NCBI GenBank assembly: GCA_001600175.1
Contig: BCJC01000003.1
Location: 806,001-870,000 of the forward strand
Reading direction: 5' to 3'
Source of the DNA: Erythrobasidium yunnanense
Lineage: Eukaryota; Basidiomycota; Cystobasidiomycetes; Erythrobasidiales; Erythrobasidiaceae
Length of the DNA: 64,000 bases
Position 1 is the first letter of the stretch. Each line of letters begins with the position of its first letter. This document shows, one piece after another, positions 37,489-47,617 of the stretch. The position numbers and the translations under genes are program-made. The notes below the pieces were generated by a model. It did no database searches. It was not told where the DNA came from and saw only the letters and a program-made list of their open reading frames with translations.

Positions 37489-37951
37489 TTCGCTCGGCGA
37501 CCTGGCCCTACGCATGGGACGAGACTGCGTCAGTCCATTCACCAGACAAGAAAGTACTTTGCATCCGATGTATCTGCAGCCTCGCATTAGTTGATGTGGC
37601 TGATCAGAAGATAAGTCAGCCCTCTCCAGATTCGGATAGCTTCAGTCTCGCTGTAGCGGAATGTACGCTGCGTTACGTCAGTCTGCTTGTCGTATATGCA
37701 TCAGCTGGCGTTGATCTTATTAGACAGTCTGCCTTCTCGTGTTAGTCGAGGCGGCTTTTAAAGACGGACATATAAGATTCGTATATAGAGGAGCTGAAAG
37801 GTAACAACTTCGCTTCATATCAACGTTCATTTTCGTATTCAGGGATATCTAAGATCTCGTTCGACGCCCTAGGCATCGCAGCAGCAGCGCTTCCTACTCT
37901 TTTCACTTCCTGCTTATCTCACTCATTTTCTCGTAGCATCGCTAATTTGAC

Positions 37952-38619
37952 TTAGGTGGAGTGGCTGGCGGATGTAGGAGCAGTGGTAGTTGTCTCTGCT
38001 GGCTTGTATGAAGAGGCGGAGGAGGAGACTAGGGGCTTGAGTGCCTTGAGGTAGACGGTCTCTGCACCTCTGGTCTGGGGAAGCATGAGCCATACGATGA
38101 AAGCGCACTTGAAGGAGTAGTAGAATGGGAACCTGCGAACGTCATGACCGAGATAGATTAGTACAATGCGTAATATGGATCGCCGCCAGACTCACCAGTA
38201 CAGGATCATCTCTGAGAAGTACTCAACGATTTGGAAGGCACCAAAGACGGTCCAGTAAGTGAGCCACTGTACATCATCTCCATGCGAAGGCGACTCGAGT
38301 GCCTTCAGGGAGAAGTAGGCGGGGAGAGCCCATCCGAGGGCAGTGGAGAGGAACCCAGCAAAGACGTTGAAGAAGATGAAGGTCGAGAAGAGACCTGCGA
38401 CTCCTAGAACAGAGTATGCTTTAGGGACACCTGTCTTGGCTTCCAGGTTGTTCAACGCTGGGTATTTCGACAACTGCAAGGCGACCCGACCAAAAATTGG
38501 GGGGAATGACGTGGTGAGGACAATCAGCGCCCAAACTTCTGCAAAAGATAGCAGAGTATATAGCACACCTCCTTGTCAATCTGGGAGATGTAGTAGCGGA
38601 ACTTGTCTTGGGCAGACAT
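37952..38619 (-). CDS. YOP1: Yop1/REEP-type ER tubule-shaping protein (TB2/DP1/HVA22 family)
   Basis: Yop1 works with reticulons to curve ER membranes into tubules. Exon 1 reads MSAQDKFRYYISQIDKE (ATG at 38619). An intron of about 100 bases is removed, joining KE to LSKYPALNNLEAKTGVPKAY, the family signature. The hydrophobic hairpins follow: YSVLGVAGLFSTFIFFNVFA, GWALPAYFSLKALESP, DDVQWLTYWTVFGAFQIVEY and, after another intron, FPFYYSFKCAFIVWLMLPQT. The tail has GAETVYLKALKPLVSS and ends HST at 37952. Residues KEVWALIVL read across exon 1 and intron 1 are an artefact of the unspliced frame. Confidence 0.92.
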
Positions 38620-39829
38620 GGTTTGTGATGTATTGGCGCTGGTTCTGCGAGCGAGAATGGGGGAAAAAGTGAGCAGCGAGCGTCAGCAGGGCGCAGCAAC
38701 GAAAGAGCAGCGATGTGGCATCAAACGACGAGGTACGCAGAGCTATGAACGTCGGCGAACGAGCTGCGCTATTTCGACGCTGCTGGCTGATGACGCTGAG
38801 AAGCCCTGGGCCCGCTCGTCGCTTGACGCCTTATCGTCGTACAAAAGCGAGGTAGCTTACATTGAGGATAGATACTGCGATAGATCTACTGTTAATGATT
38901 ATTCTGCTTCGAGGTGCGCTGATCTACCTACGAGTTTCCTGGGTTTCAAGCTGAGTTGGGAGGAAAAAGAGAAAGGCTGACACCGAGACACGTCAAGGAA
39001 GTTGCACAGCTTGGCTGCGCGCTCAAAAGATATGTGTACGTTACAACAACAGATTGATATATCGACAGCACTATTACTTTTGCCAACCTCGAGACGACGG
39101 AGGTTGCGCATGAAAAGGCCAAACAGCTAGATACGCAGGACGCCGTGAAATGCATAGCTTCTCGCTATGCACAGGCGCTGGCCATAGCGTAATCGCTAAC
39201 GTTGCCGCTCTCTGTATATTAAAGGGCTTTCGTAACGGACTGAGTAGAAATTCCTGCGTCTGAACACTTGTCAGCGCTTCTGAGTCACGCCGTGCGCCCT
39301 AATTCAGCAGTCCGCTTGAGCGTATCGATTCTTTCGCGCCGGGTTTGCTGGACTTGTCTAGTAAAACAAGGCACAGGCTGGATCAGCGCGCCAAGGTGAA
39401 CGAGAGATGACCAGTAGGTTCGCATTTTCGCTATTTCAAATCTCCTGGATAGATATTGTAAGATTGTTAGCAGCGTCGCTGCGCCCCATAGCACTTGGAA
39501 TATTAGATGGGCTAGCCGGAGAATATGGATCAGCGTGCTTGCGGAGGTGACAGTATGTGTGCTAGAGAAAGCAGGAAGTGATAGACATGCTGAGCTTCAT
39601 GTGAATAACATACGAAGTAAGCAGGATGTCTGAAAAGATTCGAGTCTTTCGATCAAAGCGACCGTTTCATACGAGAGCAAACGCAAAGCACTAGCGTATA
39701 GTTATTGAGAAATGTTACGCTTGATGGTGTCCGTCAAAACTGATGTTCTTGCCGAGGTAGCGGGCCTGCACAGGTGAGGTCGGACGCATGACGCAGCTTG
39801 TACCGAAAGCTCTTCTCTCGTTGACCAAC
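38620..39829. other. Intergenic region upstream of Yop1 and of the oxidoreductase
   Basis: About 1.2 kb between two divergent genes. Several frames of 60-125 codons exist on both strands but overlap each other and resemble nothing known. I see no tRNA, repeat or transposon sequence. Confidence 0.5.
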
Positions 39830-41172
39830 ATGCAGCAAGACGTGAAAGGTGTCGAGTACTTCACAGTAATTCTCGTAGGAGCAGGTAGGCAGCGAGCCTC
39901 CTTGTATTCGAGAATCTTCACGTCCTGACGATATCTTCAAAATCTTGGGCGTGATATCTCTGATTCGCAGGCGAGATCAACTTTGGCTCTCCAGAAGGAC
40001 CATGGTCGCACTCATTACGGCTGGAAAGACGTTTCGGGGCTTCGCTGAAGATACTGGGACTGATTGATCCAGACACAAGTCGCGCAAAAGCTCAAGTCGC
40101 GTCGAAGCAGCAAGCTGGGATACCTGGATATGATGCGTGTCAATATTGGACTACGCCAGAAGAAGCTTCAGAAGCTCTTAGCCCTTCTTCTGCCGTCGAC
40201 CTGATAATCAACGGGACTCCCCCGCATTTCAGAGGCGGAATTACACCTTCCACAGACCTTGACCTTCGTCTAATGAAGTGCTTCCCCAAATGCGAACGAT
40301 GGCTCGTCGAGAAGCCTATCAGCGCAGCGGATCCGGCTATCGAGCTAGGTCTAGGTACGGTGCTCGATGCATACAAGCAGTCTGGAGCTATAGTCGGAGT
40401 GGGATACATGATGCGAGCTCTAAAGGCCGTCGAGATGATGCATAGGATAATAGCGGAGAAGAACCTGATCGTGACGGGGACGCAAGCGAGATACTACATG
40501 GCATACGGACACGCTGCCAAGCAAGCGTGGTGGAATAAGCACAAGAGCTGTGGACGTGCGTAGCTTTGTCGCGATTACAAAGCTTCGCGGATGCTGAGAT
40601 TCATCGATTCTTAGCCATTGTGGAGCAAGCTACCCATCTCATATCCCTCTCTCTAGCTTTTGGTGGAAAACCTCGGTTAGAAAGTGTATTTACACATACG
40701 GTGGAGCACCACGAAAAGCCCGGCAAGCTTTCGGTCCTTTCCTTCGACGAAAATACAATACCTGAAGACTCGAGGGTGCCGCGATATACCAACTCTATAT
40801 GGAAATACGAGACGGGCGCAGTGGGGAGCGTGGTGCATGTCATTGGCCTGCATAAGAATACGTACGATACGGTCGTAAGCTGTCCTAAAACCTTTTGAAC
40901 AGCAGACAGAAAGCTGAGTACGGGGATAATAGTTCGAAGTCCTCGCGGACGGCTATGTCTTCAAGCTCAGCGAGATGTATACGGACGCTCCAAAGCTGGC
41001 GATAACGAGTCCGGAGACCAACTCGACAGAACATATCGTCTTTCGAGGCGACGATCCTTTCCAGACGCAAATAGATGGCCTAGTAGCCGATCAGCCATAC
41101 TGCTCATATAAAGATGCTCTGGCAACATACGAATTGACATGGGCGATTCGGAAAGCGGGAGAAAGGCACTAG
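39830..41172 (+). CDS. Gfo/Idh/MocA-family NAD(P)-dependent oxidoreductase
   Basis: This is related to fungal dihydrodiol-dehydrogenase / galacturonate-reductase-like enzymes. The start is ATG 39830 (MQQDVKGVEY). The Rossmann strand FTVILVGAG is joined by an intron to EINFGSPEGPWSHSLRLE, then LKILGLIDPDTSRAKAQV, SSAVDLIINGTPPHFRGG and the catalytic motif CERWLVEKPIS (EKP). Later blocks are GVGYMMRALKAVEMMHRII, ARYYMAYGHAAKQAWWNKHK, GPIVEQATHL (restored by splicing out a 60-base intron), PRYTNSIWKYETGAVGSVVH and SYKDALATYELTWAIRKAGE. Three or four introns are present. The substrate is not clear. Confidence 0.85.
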
Positions 41173-41590
41173 GTGTTTATATGTAGGCTCCGGACCGGAA
41201 TGTGTCTCTGAGAAGCTACCACGCTTTCCAACTTACAAGAGACGTTTATCGTTGCGCTGACGCTGGGGACCCCTTCATCTGCATTCCGGCCGTCCTCTTG
41301 CTCGTCCACCCTGGCCGACGATACCCTAGGCTGTTACAACAATCTGCAAGAGCCTGAACCTCTGTATTGAATCAGAACTGCAAGACTCATCAGACACAAG
41401 CTGCCCTTACCTTTCACCCGCTCACAAAGGTAGCGCTCGCACACCACTGCACCGCCTACATTACGCTCCCTCCACAGTCGCTGCAGATGCGACGCTGCTC
41501 TCTGCTCCCTGCCCTCATCTCATACTTTCGTGCCACCTGGCACTATTTGTCCACCCTTCGAGTTTGACGCTCGGATCACAAGCAGACACA

Positions 41591-42245
41591 ATGCCTCGTA
41601 ACACCGTACCTTGGGAGGATACTCTTGTCTGGCGTTCAGTAGGTGTCCGCGTCTGTAGCTATGGACGACAGCTGATCTAGATATATGGCCCAGTACGGAA
41701 CCCTCCTTTCTTCTGCTGCAGGCTCTTCAGGCATGCGCATTGAGATCACGCGCAACGGGGATCCCATCAGATTGCCAAGAATTCTCAGGCCATATCTGAA
41801 CGAAATTCTGCATGCTGCACGTCAGGCCGGCGATTATAGCCAGCGGATTGTCTTGTTGATCGATCCTGTGACCAAAGCCGCGGTCGTGCGCTTACACGGT
41901 AACAGCCATATTGAATGCGAAGCTACGCAGTGCACCTTGGAACAATATGTCGTAAGTGACTTTCTGTGAGCATGTGAGCTCTACCTCCGGTAGACTGACG
42001 CGATTGCCAAGGTGAACTACAATTACCGAAGACGCAGTAACGGCGAACTTGCCTGGTCAAGCTCCACGAATGATCACAGCGGGCTGGTCAGTCCTCTATT
42101 CTGGGTAAACGAAGCTACTGATATCATGGAAGAACTACTCGGCCAGAATCCTGCCATCACCACACTCCGAGGCGAGTTCTGGGTGCTCAACAGTCGGCGA
42201 ACCATCCTTCGAAGCTGGAATGGAGAGCCTTTGAGACCAACCTAG
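41591..42245 (+). CDS. Tandem small-protein family, member 1
   Basis: First of three related genes in a row; I recognise no known domain. Exon 1 is MPRNTVPWEDTLVWR; the middle exon has MRIEITRNGDPIRLPRIL, LNEILHAARQAGDYSQRIVL, VVRLHGNSHIECEATQC; the last exon has VNYNYRRRSNGELAWSS, FWVNEATDIMEELLG and GEFWVLNSRRTILRSWNGEP. Shared family marks are DTLVW, LN-I--AARQA, V-LHG/QLYGD, a conserved second-intron position after the Q-x-Y segment, and FWVL--RT-L-WN near the C-terminus. Exact joining of exon 1 to exon 2 is uncertain: two acceptors are possible and give inserts of different length. No signal peptide is seen. Confidence 0.65.
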
Positions 42246-42349
42246 GCCAAGATTGCTTGCTTTATCTACGCAAGACCATCCTTCCTTGGTTCAATGCTGC
42301 CCGAGCTTAGCGTATGCGTTCAGCGCAAGTCTTCTGTATCCGACAATGC

Positions 42350-42815
42350 ATGCTGAGTCTGACCTTACACATTGAGGTCTATGCTAATCCCGTAATATTT
42401 ACTGACAAGAGACAACTATCTTCCTTACTTACCCTTCAGAAACTTCGTCAGCAACGAGTCCCGCTTATCATCGAGATATATAGGACAGGTCGACCAGCTG
42501 CCCATACCCCTTCTGATAATCAAAGTGAAGCGCACATCGTCTCTCGTGACGGGCCGTTTGTCGCTGTGCGGAGTGCATCAAGCCTTTTCGACGACATGTC
42601 CAGGAGATCGCGTTTTATTAAAGATGCTATATTGATCGTCAGGTGGCTTACAAGATGTCTCGGAGGAAGCTGTAGAAGCTGAGTCGAAGTTCCATGCAGC
42701 CTTGACTTCAGCGTCGTTGGAAACAGCTGAGGCCAGAGGACTGCATCCGCTTCAGCATCTGCTGGCATCCGGCTTGGCATGGCCGAATTGTGTAAGGTAA
42801 GCATCAGGGTAAGTA
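42350..42815 (+). pseudogene. Coding-like fragment X1 between family members 1 and 2
   Basis: An open stretch with LRQQRVPLIIEIYRTGRPAA and, after a possible splice, GLQDVSEEAVEAESKFHAAL and SLETAEARGLHPLQHLLASG, ending at TGTAAG|GTAAGCA, which looks like a splice donor. A related segment with the same ending (CTGCTGGCANCCG ... GTGTAAG|GTRAGCA) occurs at 44400-44665. No complete gene could be built from either, so both may be remnants of a second gene in the duplicated unit. This is the host's own sequence, not a transposon by any mark I can see. Confidence 0.35.
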
Positions 42816-43100
42816 CCGATCCGCTAGCTATCCTCCCTTTGAGCAGATAAAGGAGGTTGTCCCGCAAATCTCGGCCAGATCCTAATCCTAAGACCTCTGC
42901 TAGCAACGAACAAAAGAAAGCTCACCTCTAGCTGCATAGCCCGCTAAACTGCTAACTATAAAGACCGCTAGCTGAGCTTCTCTTGTTTTCTGATCCGCTA
43001 TCATAGTATATTGAAAGCGAGATCCGCTTTCAACTCTCCTCTGCACTTCAAGACCAAGAGAACTTCAAGATATAAGCAACCAGCCAATATCAGACGCGCA

Positions 43101-43784
43101 ATGTCCCGAAGACAACAGGAGTCCCGTAGACAACGAACGCCTCGCAGACCTTGGGTAGACACTCTTGTCTGGCAGGAGGTAAAGTGCATATACATTGGCT
43201 AGCTACAGCTACATCTGATCGCTTCCTCGCAGTATCAAACCGAAGTGCAGGACGATGGTAGGGTGGTGATAAGGCAGAATAACAGACGCGTCAGGTCAGA
43301 AATGATCGAGAGATATCATCTCAATGACATCGTTGACGCGGCTCGCCAAGCTGACATCGTCAATCAACGAGCGGTCTTCCTTGTCCCTCCGCGAGCAGCA
43401 CGATCAATTATCCAGCTATACGGCGATCGTGACGTTCGATGGGACAGTCATCAGGTCATGTTGACACGGTACATTGTGAGTGCACAAACTACAATGTGCC
43501 CAGGCCGCCCTCTAGGCTGACTTTGTTGCATTCTCAAGTTGATCTATAGCCATTGGATCGATGAGAACGGTCATGTGCAACTGAGCAGTAATCCAGGTGC
43601 CAATGAGGTTCCAGTCCATAGCCGCTTCTCTATCAACGAAGCCTATGCTGTGGTAAATCAGAGGCGGCGCGACGATCCGAACAATAACACGCCCGTTGCT
43701 GCAGAATTCTGGGTGCTTCAAGGTCGTCGAACTGTCCTTTTAGGCTGGAACGCGTTGACGAATGGTATATTAAGACCCGTTTAG
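43101..43784 (+). CDS. Tandem small-protein family, member 2
   Basis: Three exons, with the clearest splice sites of the family. Exon 1 MSRRQQESRRQRTPRRPWVD, then TLVWQE, is Arg-rich. After a GTAAAG...CGCAG intron, exon 2 reads YQTEVQDDGRVVIRQNNRR, YHLNDIVDAARQADIVNQ, RSIIQLYGDRDVRWDSHQ. After a GTGAGT...TCAAG intron, exon 3 gives LIYSHWIDENGHVQLSSN, FSINEAYAVVNQRRRDD and AEFWVLQGRRTVLLGWN, ending at 43784. About 180 residues; predicted alpha/beta, no membrane segment. The upstream 200 bases resemble those of member 3 (CNATCCTCCCT, GCTGCATAGCC, AAAGACNGCTAGC), so the promoter was duplicated with the gene. Confidence 0.7.
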
Positions 43785-43989
43785 AACCGCGTAAAGTCCT
43801 GAGTCTGCACCTACTACCTCCTACCTAGTTCCATCTATCTTCTGCGGGATCAACCGTAATTTGTACCTCTAGCGAGGCTTCATCTCCTGCGTTGTCAATC
43901 GCAATCTTTGCCGTTCAAACGCGGAGTATGGAAGACACCACCACTGACATCTATGTGCAGAGTTCGACCATGTAATCACAAGCTACACT

Positions 43990-44150
43990 TGACGAATGTA
44001 CGGTCTCTCAAACATCGATTCCTTCTCCAACTTTTGACGTGTCGTTGCGCTCTCCGTCTCCCCAACTCGCATCTTTGATTGCTCGGCCATGGCACCCTCA
44101 ACGATGACCCAGAGATTGCCTCTCAAGATCCTCGATACAACGAATACGCT
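43990..44150 (+). pseudogene. Duplicated 5' end of the membrane-protein gene at 46020 (truncated copy)
   Basis: The promoter and first exon of the gene starting at 46020 are repeated here. ATG 44089 and the following 40-odd bases (ATGGCACCCTCAACGATGAC ... CTCAAGATCCT) are identical to 46020 onward, and upstream CTTTTTGACGTGTC / CCGTCTCCCCAAC / GCATCTTTGATTGCTC is near-identical. After the first exon the match fades and no later exon of that gene is present. This fixes the unit length of the local duplication at about 1.93 kb. Confidence 0.75.
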
Positions 44151-44399
44151 TGCACGCCGCTGTGTCGTGACTGAATGCAGGCTAAACCCCAGCTCTTCGC
44201 CTTTCCCCATCCTGGCCTGCATATCGATACCGCAAGGCGGAAGAAATCTGCAGATGTCACAGGAATACCATCACTGCTTCTACAGCTTCACTAACAGCTC
44301 AGACTCCAGCGCTTCTTGCGCTTCCATAGGCATAGCCTATCGAGTTGCTGAACCTGCTGAGACTCTGCTTCGTGTTCACGACTGCACATTCGGATGGAG

Positions 44400-44665
44400 G
44401 CGCGCGCTCCGACGATGAGCGAGTCATTCAAAGGATGGCCACATCACTGGCAATTGAGGACGAGATTACTCTCAACCGCCCCCTGCTGGCAGTCTGACAT
44501 CTGAGGTGCAGACCTCTGCCATCTTGAGGTTCATACAGACGAAGCTGGCAACCTTGTGGCCTCGACCGACATCTTCGAGGAACCATCAAGAACGGCGCCT
44601 TTCTCCGGACTTCCTGCTGGCAGCCGAAGTGATCTTGAGAAGACGGGAAGAAGCGTGTAAGGTGA
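44400..44665 (+). pseudogene. Coding-like fragment X2 (counterpart of X1)
   Basis: Open stretches such as DDERVIQRMATSLAIEDEI and SPDFLLAAEVILRRREEACK end at the same donor-like GTGTAAG|GTGAGCA found at the end of X1. It sits at the same place relative to family member 3 as X1 does to member 2. I could not build a full gene. Confidence 0.3.
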
Positions 44666-44943
44666 GCACTAGAGTGTGCGTCGACCCTTTCGCTGGCAAT
44701 CCTCCCTCTGCGCTATAAAGGTATACTTAAATGCAAAGCTCGATAGCATGGGGACGTTAACTCCTCCTCACAGCCAACAAAAGCAGCGCTCAAAGCCAGC
44801 TGCATAGCCGGATCGTCTGCTGCCTACAAAGACGGCTAGCCTCTGACCTTGGTTTCCATTCCATCAGCTGGTACTACTACGAGATCAGCGTGCATCCGCT
44901 GCTTATACGCTAAACGACAAGAACAGCAGTCGCAGACGAAACA

Positions 44944-45678
44944 ATGCCTGGTCGATGTCTCCGCCAGGCTGGCGACCTCACACCGTCTGGCAGACCCTCT
45001 CGTGCGCCCTCCGAGAGAGCCCGGCGACAGCAAAGGTTACAAGAGCAGAATGAGTACATAGACCGTCTCTGCTGGGAGACGGTAAGTATCTCGTGCACTG
45101 TGTTGAAGTGGCGTCATGACCTAACAAATAGCTTTCTGAAGTTTGCAACCATGGCACTTCCAGATGGACGTGTACTGGCCGGGCAGGCTGGCATAGACGT
45201 AGAGTCGCAGATGGTTCAAGACCATCGTAATGAGGTTATCTCGGCGGCTTCTCGCACCAGAAAAATGGCTCAAGTCCAGCGGACAGCCTTCCTTATCGAA
45301 GCAGCAACGAATGCGTCAGTCGCCCAGCTCTACGGCGATCACGGTATCGTCCTGCACGGACTTCAACACCAAATCTATTCGGTACGCACGAACATCGTGA
45401 ATCTTCAATGACTGTCCCTAGACCTGACTGCCTGCCATCTACAGATTCACTATCAGTTCTATAGGAACCCGCAAGGTCAGCTCTATTGGCGCACTACCGA
45501 GAACACTGATCGTCTTCCGGTGAATGAGGCTTACTCGGTAAATGAAGCCAAGCGAATCATGGAGGCGATTCTTGACAACGCGACCGGGATCCAACATCTT
45601 ACCGGACGCTTCTGGGTACTTGGCGGCCATCGCACCGTTCTTTACAGCTGGAATAATGGTCCTTTGAACACAGTTTAG
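44944..45678 (+). CDS. Tandem small-protein family, member 3
   Basis: Exon 1 opens MPGRCLRQAGDLTPSGRPSR and ends RLCWET. Using the acceptor CTTTCTGAAG at about 45142 gives a 60-base intron and joins WET to FATMALPDGRVLAGQ, which aligns gap-free with WQEYQTEVQDDGRVVIRQ of member 2; the nearer TAG acceptor breaks the frame. Exon 2 continues NEVISAASRTRKMAQVQRTA and VAQLYGDHGIVLHGLQHQ; exon 3 gives IHYQFYRNPQGQLYWRT, YSVNEAKRIMEAILDN and GRFWVLGGHRTVLYSWNNGP. The second intron lies exactly where it does in members 1 and 2. No known domain. Confidence 0.65.
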
Positions 45679-46019
45679 AGCCAAGCTCTTTCGTTCCTTA
45701 TACTATCTGCTGCTGCTTGCGTTATATTCGGTGTAGCGCATGCGCAGCGGAACTCCATGTCCTTCGTTGTTGCTCTCTGTCGGCACTCATCACCGCTTGT
45801 GGGAAGCTAGATAGGACTGAGTGAGCTTGGCTGCCAATCTCTGGTGCGTATCTTGGTTATGGCCAGAACACAGTTGGATGCATTGGTGAAATCTCCTGCT
45901 TACTGTTACTCGGATGTGCGAACGTTCTCGCCTATGTCAAACATCAATTCTCCTTTCAACTTTTTGACGTGTCTTTTGCCGTCTCCGTCTCCCCAACCCG
46001 CATCTTTGATTGCTCAGCT

Positions 46020-47268
46020 ATGGCACCCTCAACGATGACCCAGAGATTGCCTCTCAAGATCCTAAATGTCGTACGTACACGCTGCTTCGAGCTGCTGCTG
46101 CATCACCTGGCTTGCTGTTCGGCGTCGACGTCAACGCTGTGCTGATTTCTGCCTCTGCTTTTCCGCAGCTCGTCTTCGTACGTCTGGAGAGCATTCACAA
46201 CTAGCACTACATTCTCTTATATCTGCTCTACAGGTCTTCTTCTTCGGCTCAAATATCTATTCTGTCGCCTATGTATGGCCCGAAATCATGCGGGACCCTT
46301 TGTGCTGCGAAGAACTGACGTTGCTTTGACCAACAGCCTGGAGCACACGAGAAGATCTCCTACCTGACACCTGCTCGATATGCATTTTACGTCTGGACTC
46401 TCATCAACGCCCTTCTCCTCGGAACCGTGGTCTTCCAGTTCACTGATGCTGGACTCGAGTCTGTCATCGAGGGCATCGGCTTCAGATTCGCCATCATTGG
46501 TGTGTTGAACGGTCTATGGGCGAGCTTGTACCACCACGGCCACTACATCGTCAGTACTTTGCGACTCCACGTTCATGGCCTGCAAAGAAGCTGACTTTCA
46601 GCTATAGATCGCCTTCATCCTCATCGGAGTACTCGCTCTGGCCATCTCAACTGTCTACTGGGACATGAAGAACCGCTTCCCTCCCAAGACCACAGGACAG
46701 GCCCTGTTCGTCAGCTTGCCTTTCTGTGAGTGTCCAGCCATCAATGCACGGCAGGAGCAATCCTGAGAGAGTACTTGTTACAGCCCTCTGGCACGCATAC
46801 TCTGTCTTCCTGGTCTGCCTTACCGGCACTGTCGCCTTCAGCCAGGACAAGCACACCCACACTGTAGGGAACGCCATTGTAGCACTGCAGCTCCAGCTGA
46901 CGTAGATATAGGCCACCCTCGGAACGAAGGTCCTTGTGGTCATTCTCATTGGCTTCCTTACTTTCACTTCTGTCGGCTATGCATTCCAGTCGCAGAAGGG
47001 CGACATGGCCGGTGCTGCAGTTATAGCATGGATGCTGCTCGGTGTCTACACCAGTGGGTTCACCTAGCTGCATTTCCTGGAGTTCCAGCTGACATCGGCT
47101 TCGTGCCGTGTTACAGACCAGCCCCACCCCAGAGTCATTCACTGGTTCGCCCTGACTGGCTTCATCATCTCCCTCCTCGCCATCCTCAAGGCTGCTTTCT
47201 TCACCGCCAGAAGCCCATCCCTGACCGATGACGGCGAGAGAGCTCCTCTTATTGCCGGCAGCGATTAA
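46020..47268 (+). CDS. Multi-pass membrane protein (fungal DUF1774/TspO-like layout)
   Basis: Short exons splice to LPLKILNVLVFVFFFGSNIY, SVAYPGAHEKISYLTPARYA and FYVWTLINALLLGTVVFQF, followed by IEGIGFRFAIIGVLNGLWAS, YHHGHYIIAFILIGVLALAI, VSLPFSLWHAYSVFLVCLTG, ATLGTKVLVVILIGFLTFTS, GDMAGAAVIAWMLLGVY and HWFALTGFIISLLAILKAAF, ending APLIAGSD. That is seven or eight hydrophobic segments. The FGSN(I)Y...YLTPA-x-AF-x-W opening recalls a conserved fungal membrane family annotated DUF1774 and, loosely, TspO/MBR. Function unknown. Its promoter and first exon are duplicated at 43990-44150. Confidence 0.65.
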
Positions 47269-47617
47269 GCAGCTTCTAAGGGCATCATGTCCAATCAGTG
47301 ATGCGTACGCCTTATGACATCAGTCTTCGCGGAATCACCTAAATCATACAAATATAAGAACATCCTGCGGCCTCGACTCTCCGACCGCATCGAGCAGAAT
47401 CGATACAAACAAAGAACGACCTTTTTAGCTAGCGATAATCCACGATATAAGCAGACTGACTACGTTGTACCTGATAGCCAATTCTTCTCTATTGATGTTA
47501 TGCAAATGATACTGCGACGTTGACCTTCTTCACCATTTGTCATGCTTCTTGCCTTCGCAAACCCACGTGGGTTGCACAACATGGCAGTCTCTTCCGGGCT
47601 ATAGATACACCTCTACG

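Noticed and set aside
38192-38566. Yop1 beginning at MLYTLLSFAEVW
   Set aside because: That segment is intron 1; the family-conserved start MSAQDKF...DKE joins directly to LSKYPALNN.
44089-44418. A separate 109-residue protein starting MAPSTMTQR
   Set aside because: The first part is a duplicated first exon of the gene at 46020 and the rest is unrelated read-through.
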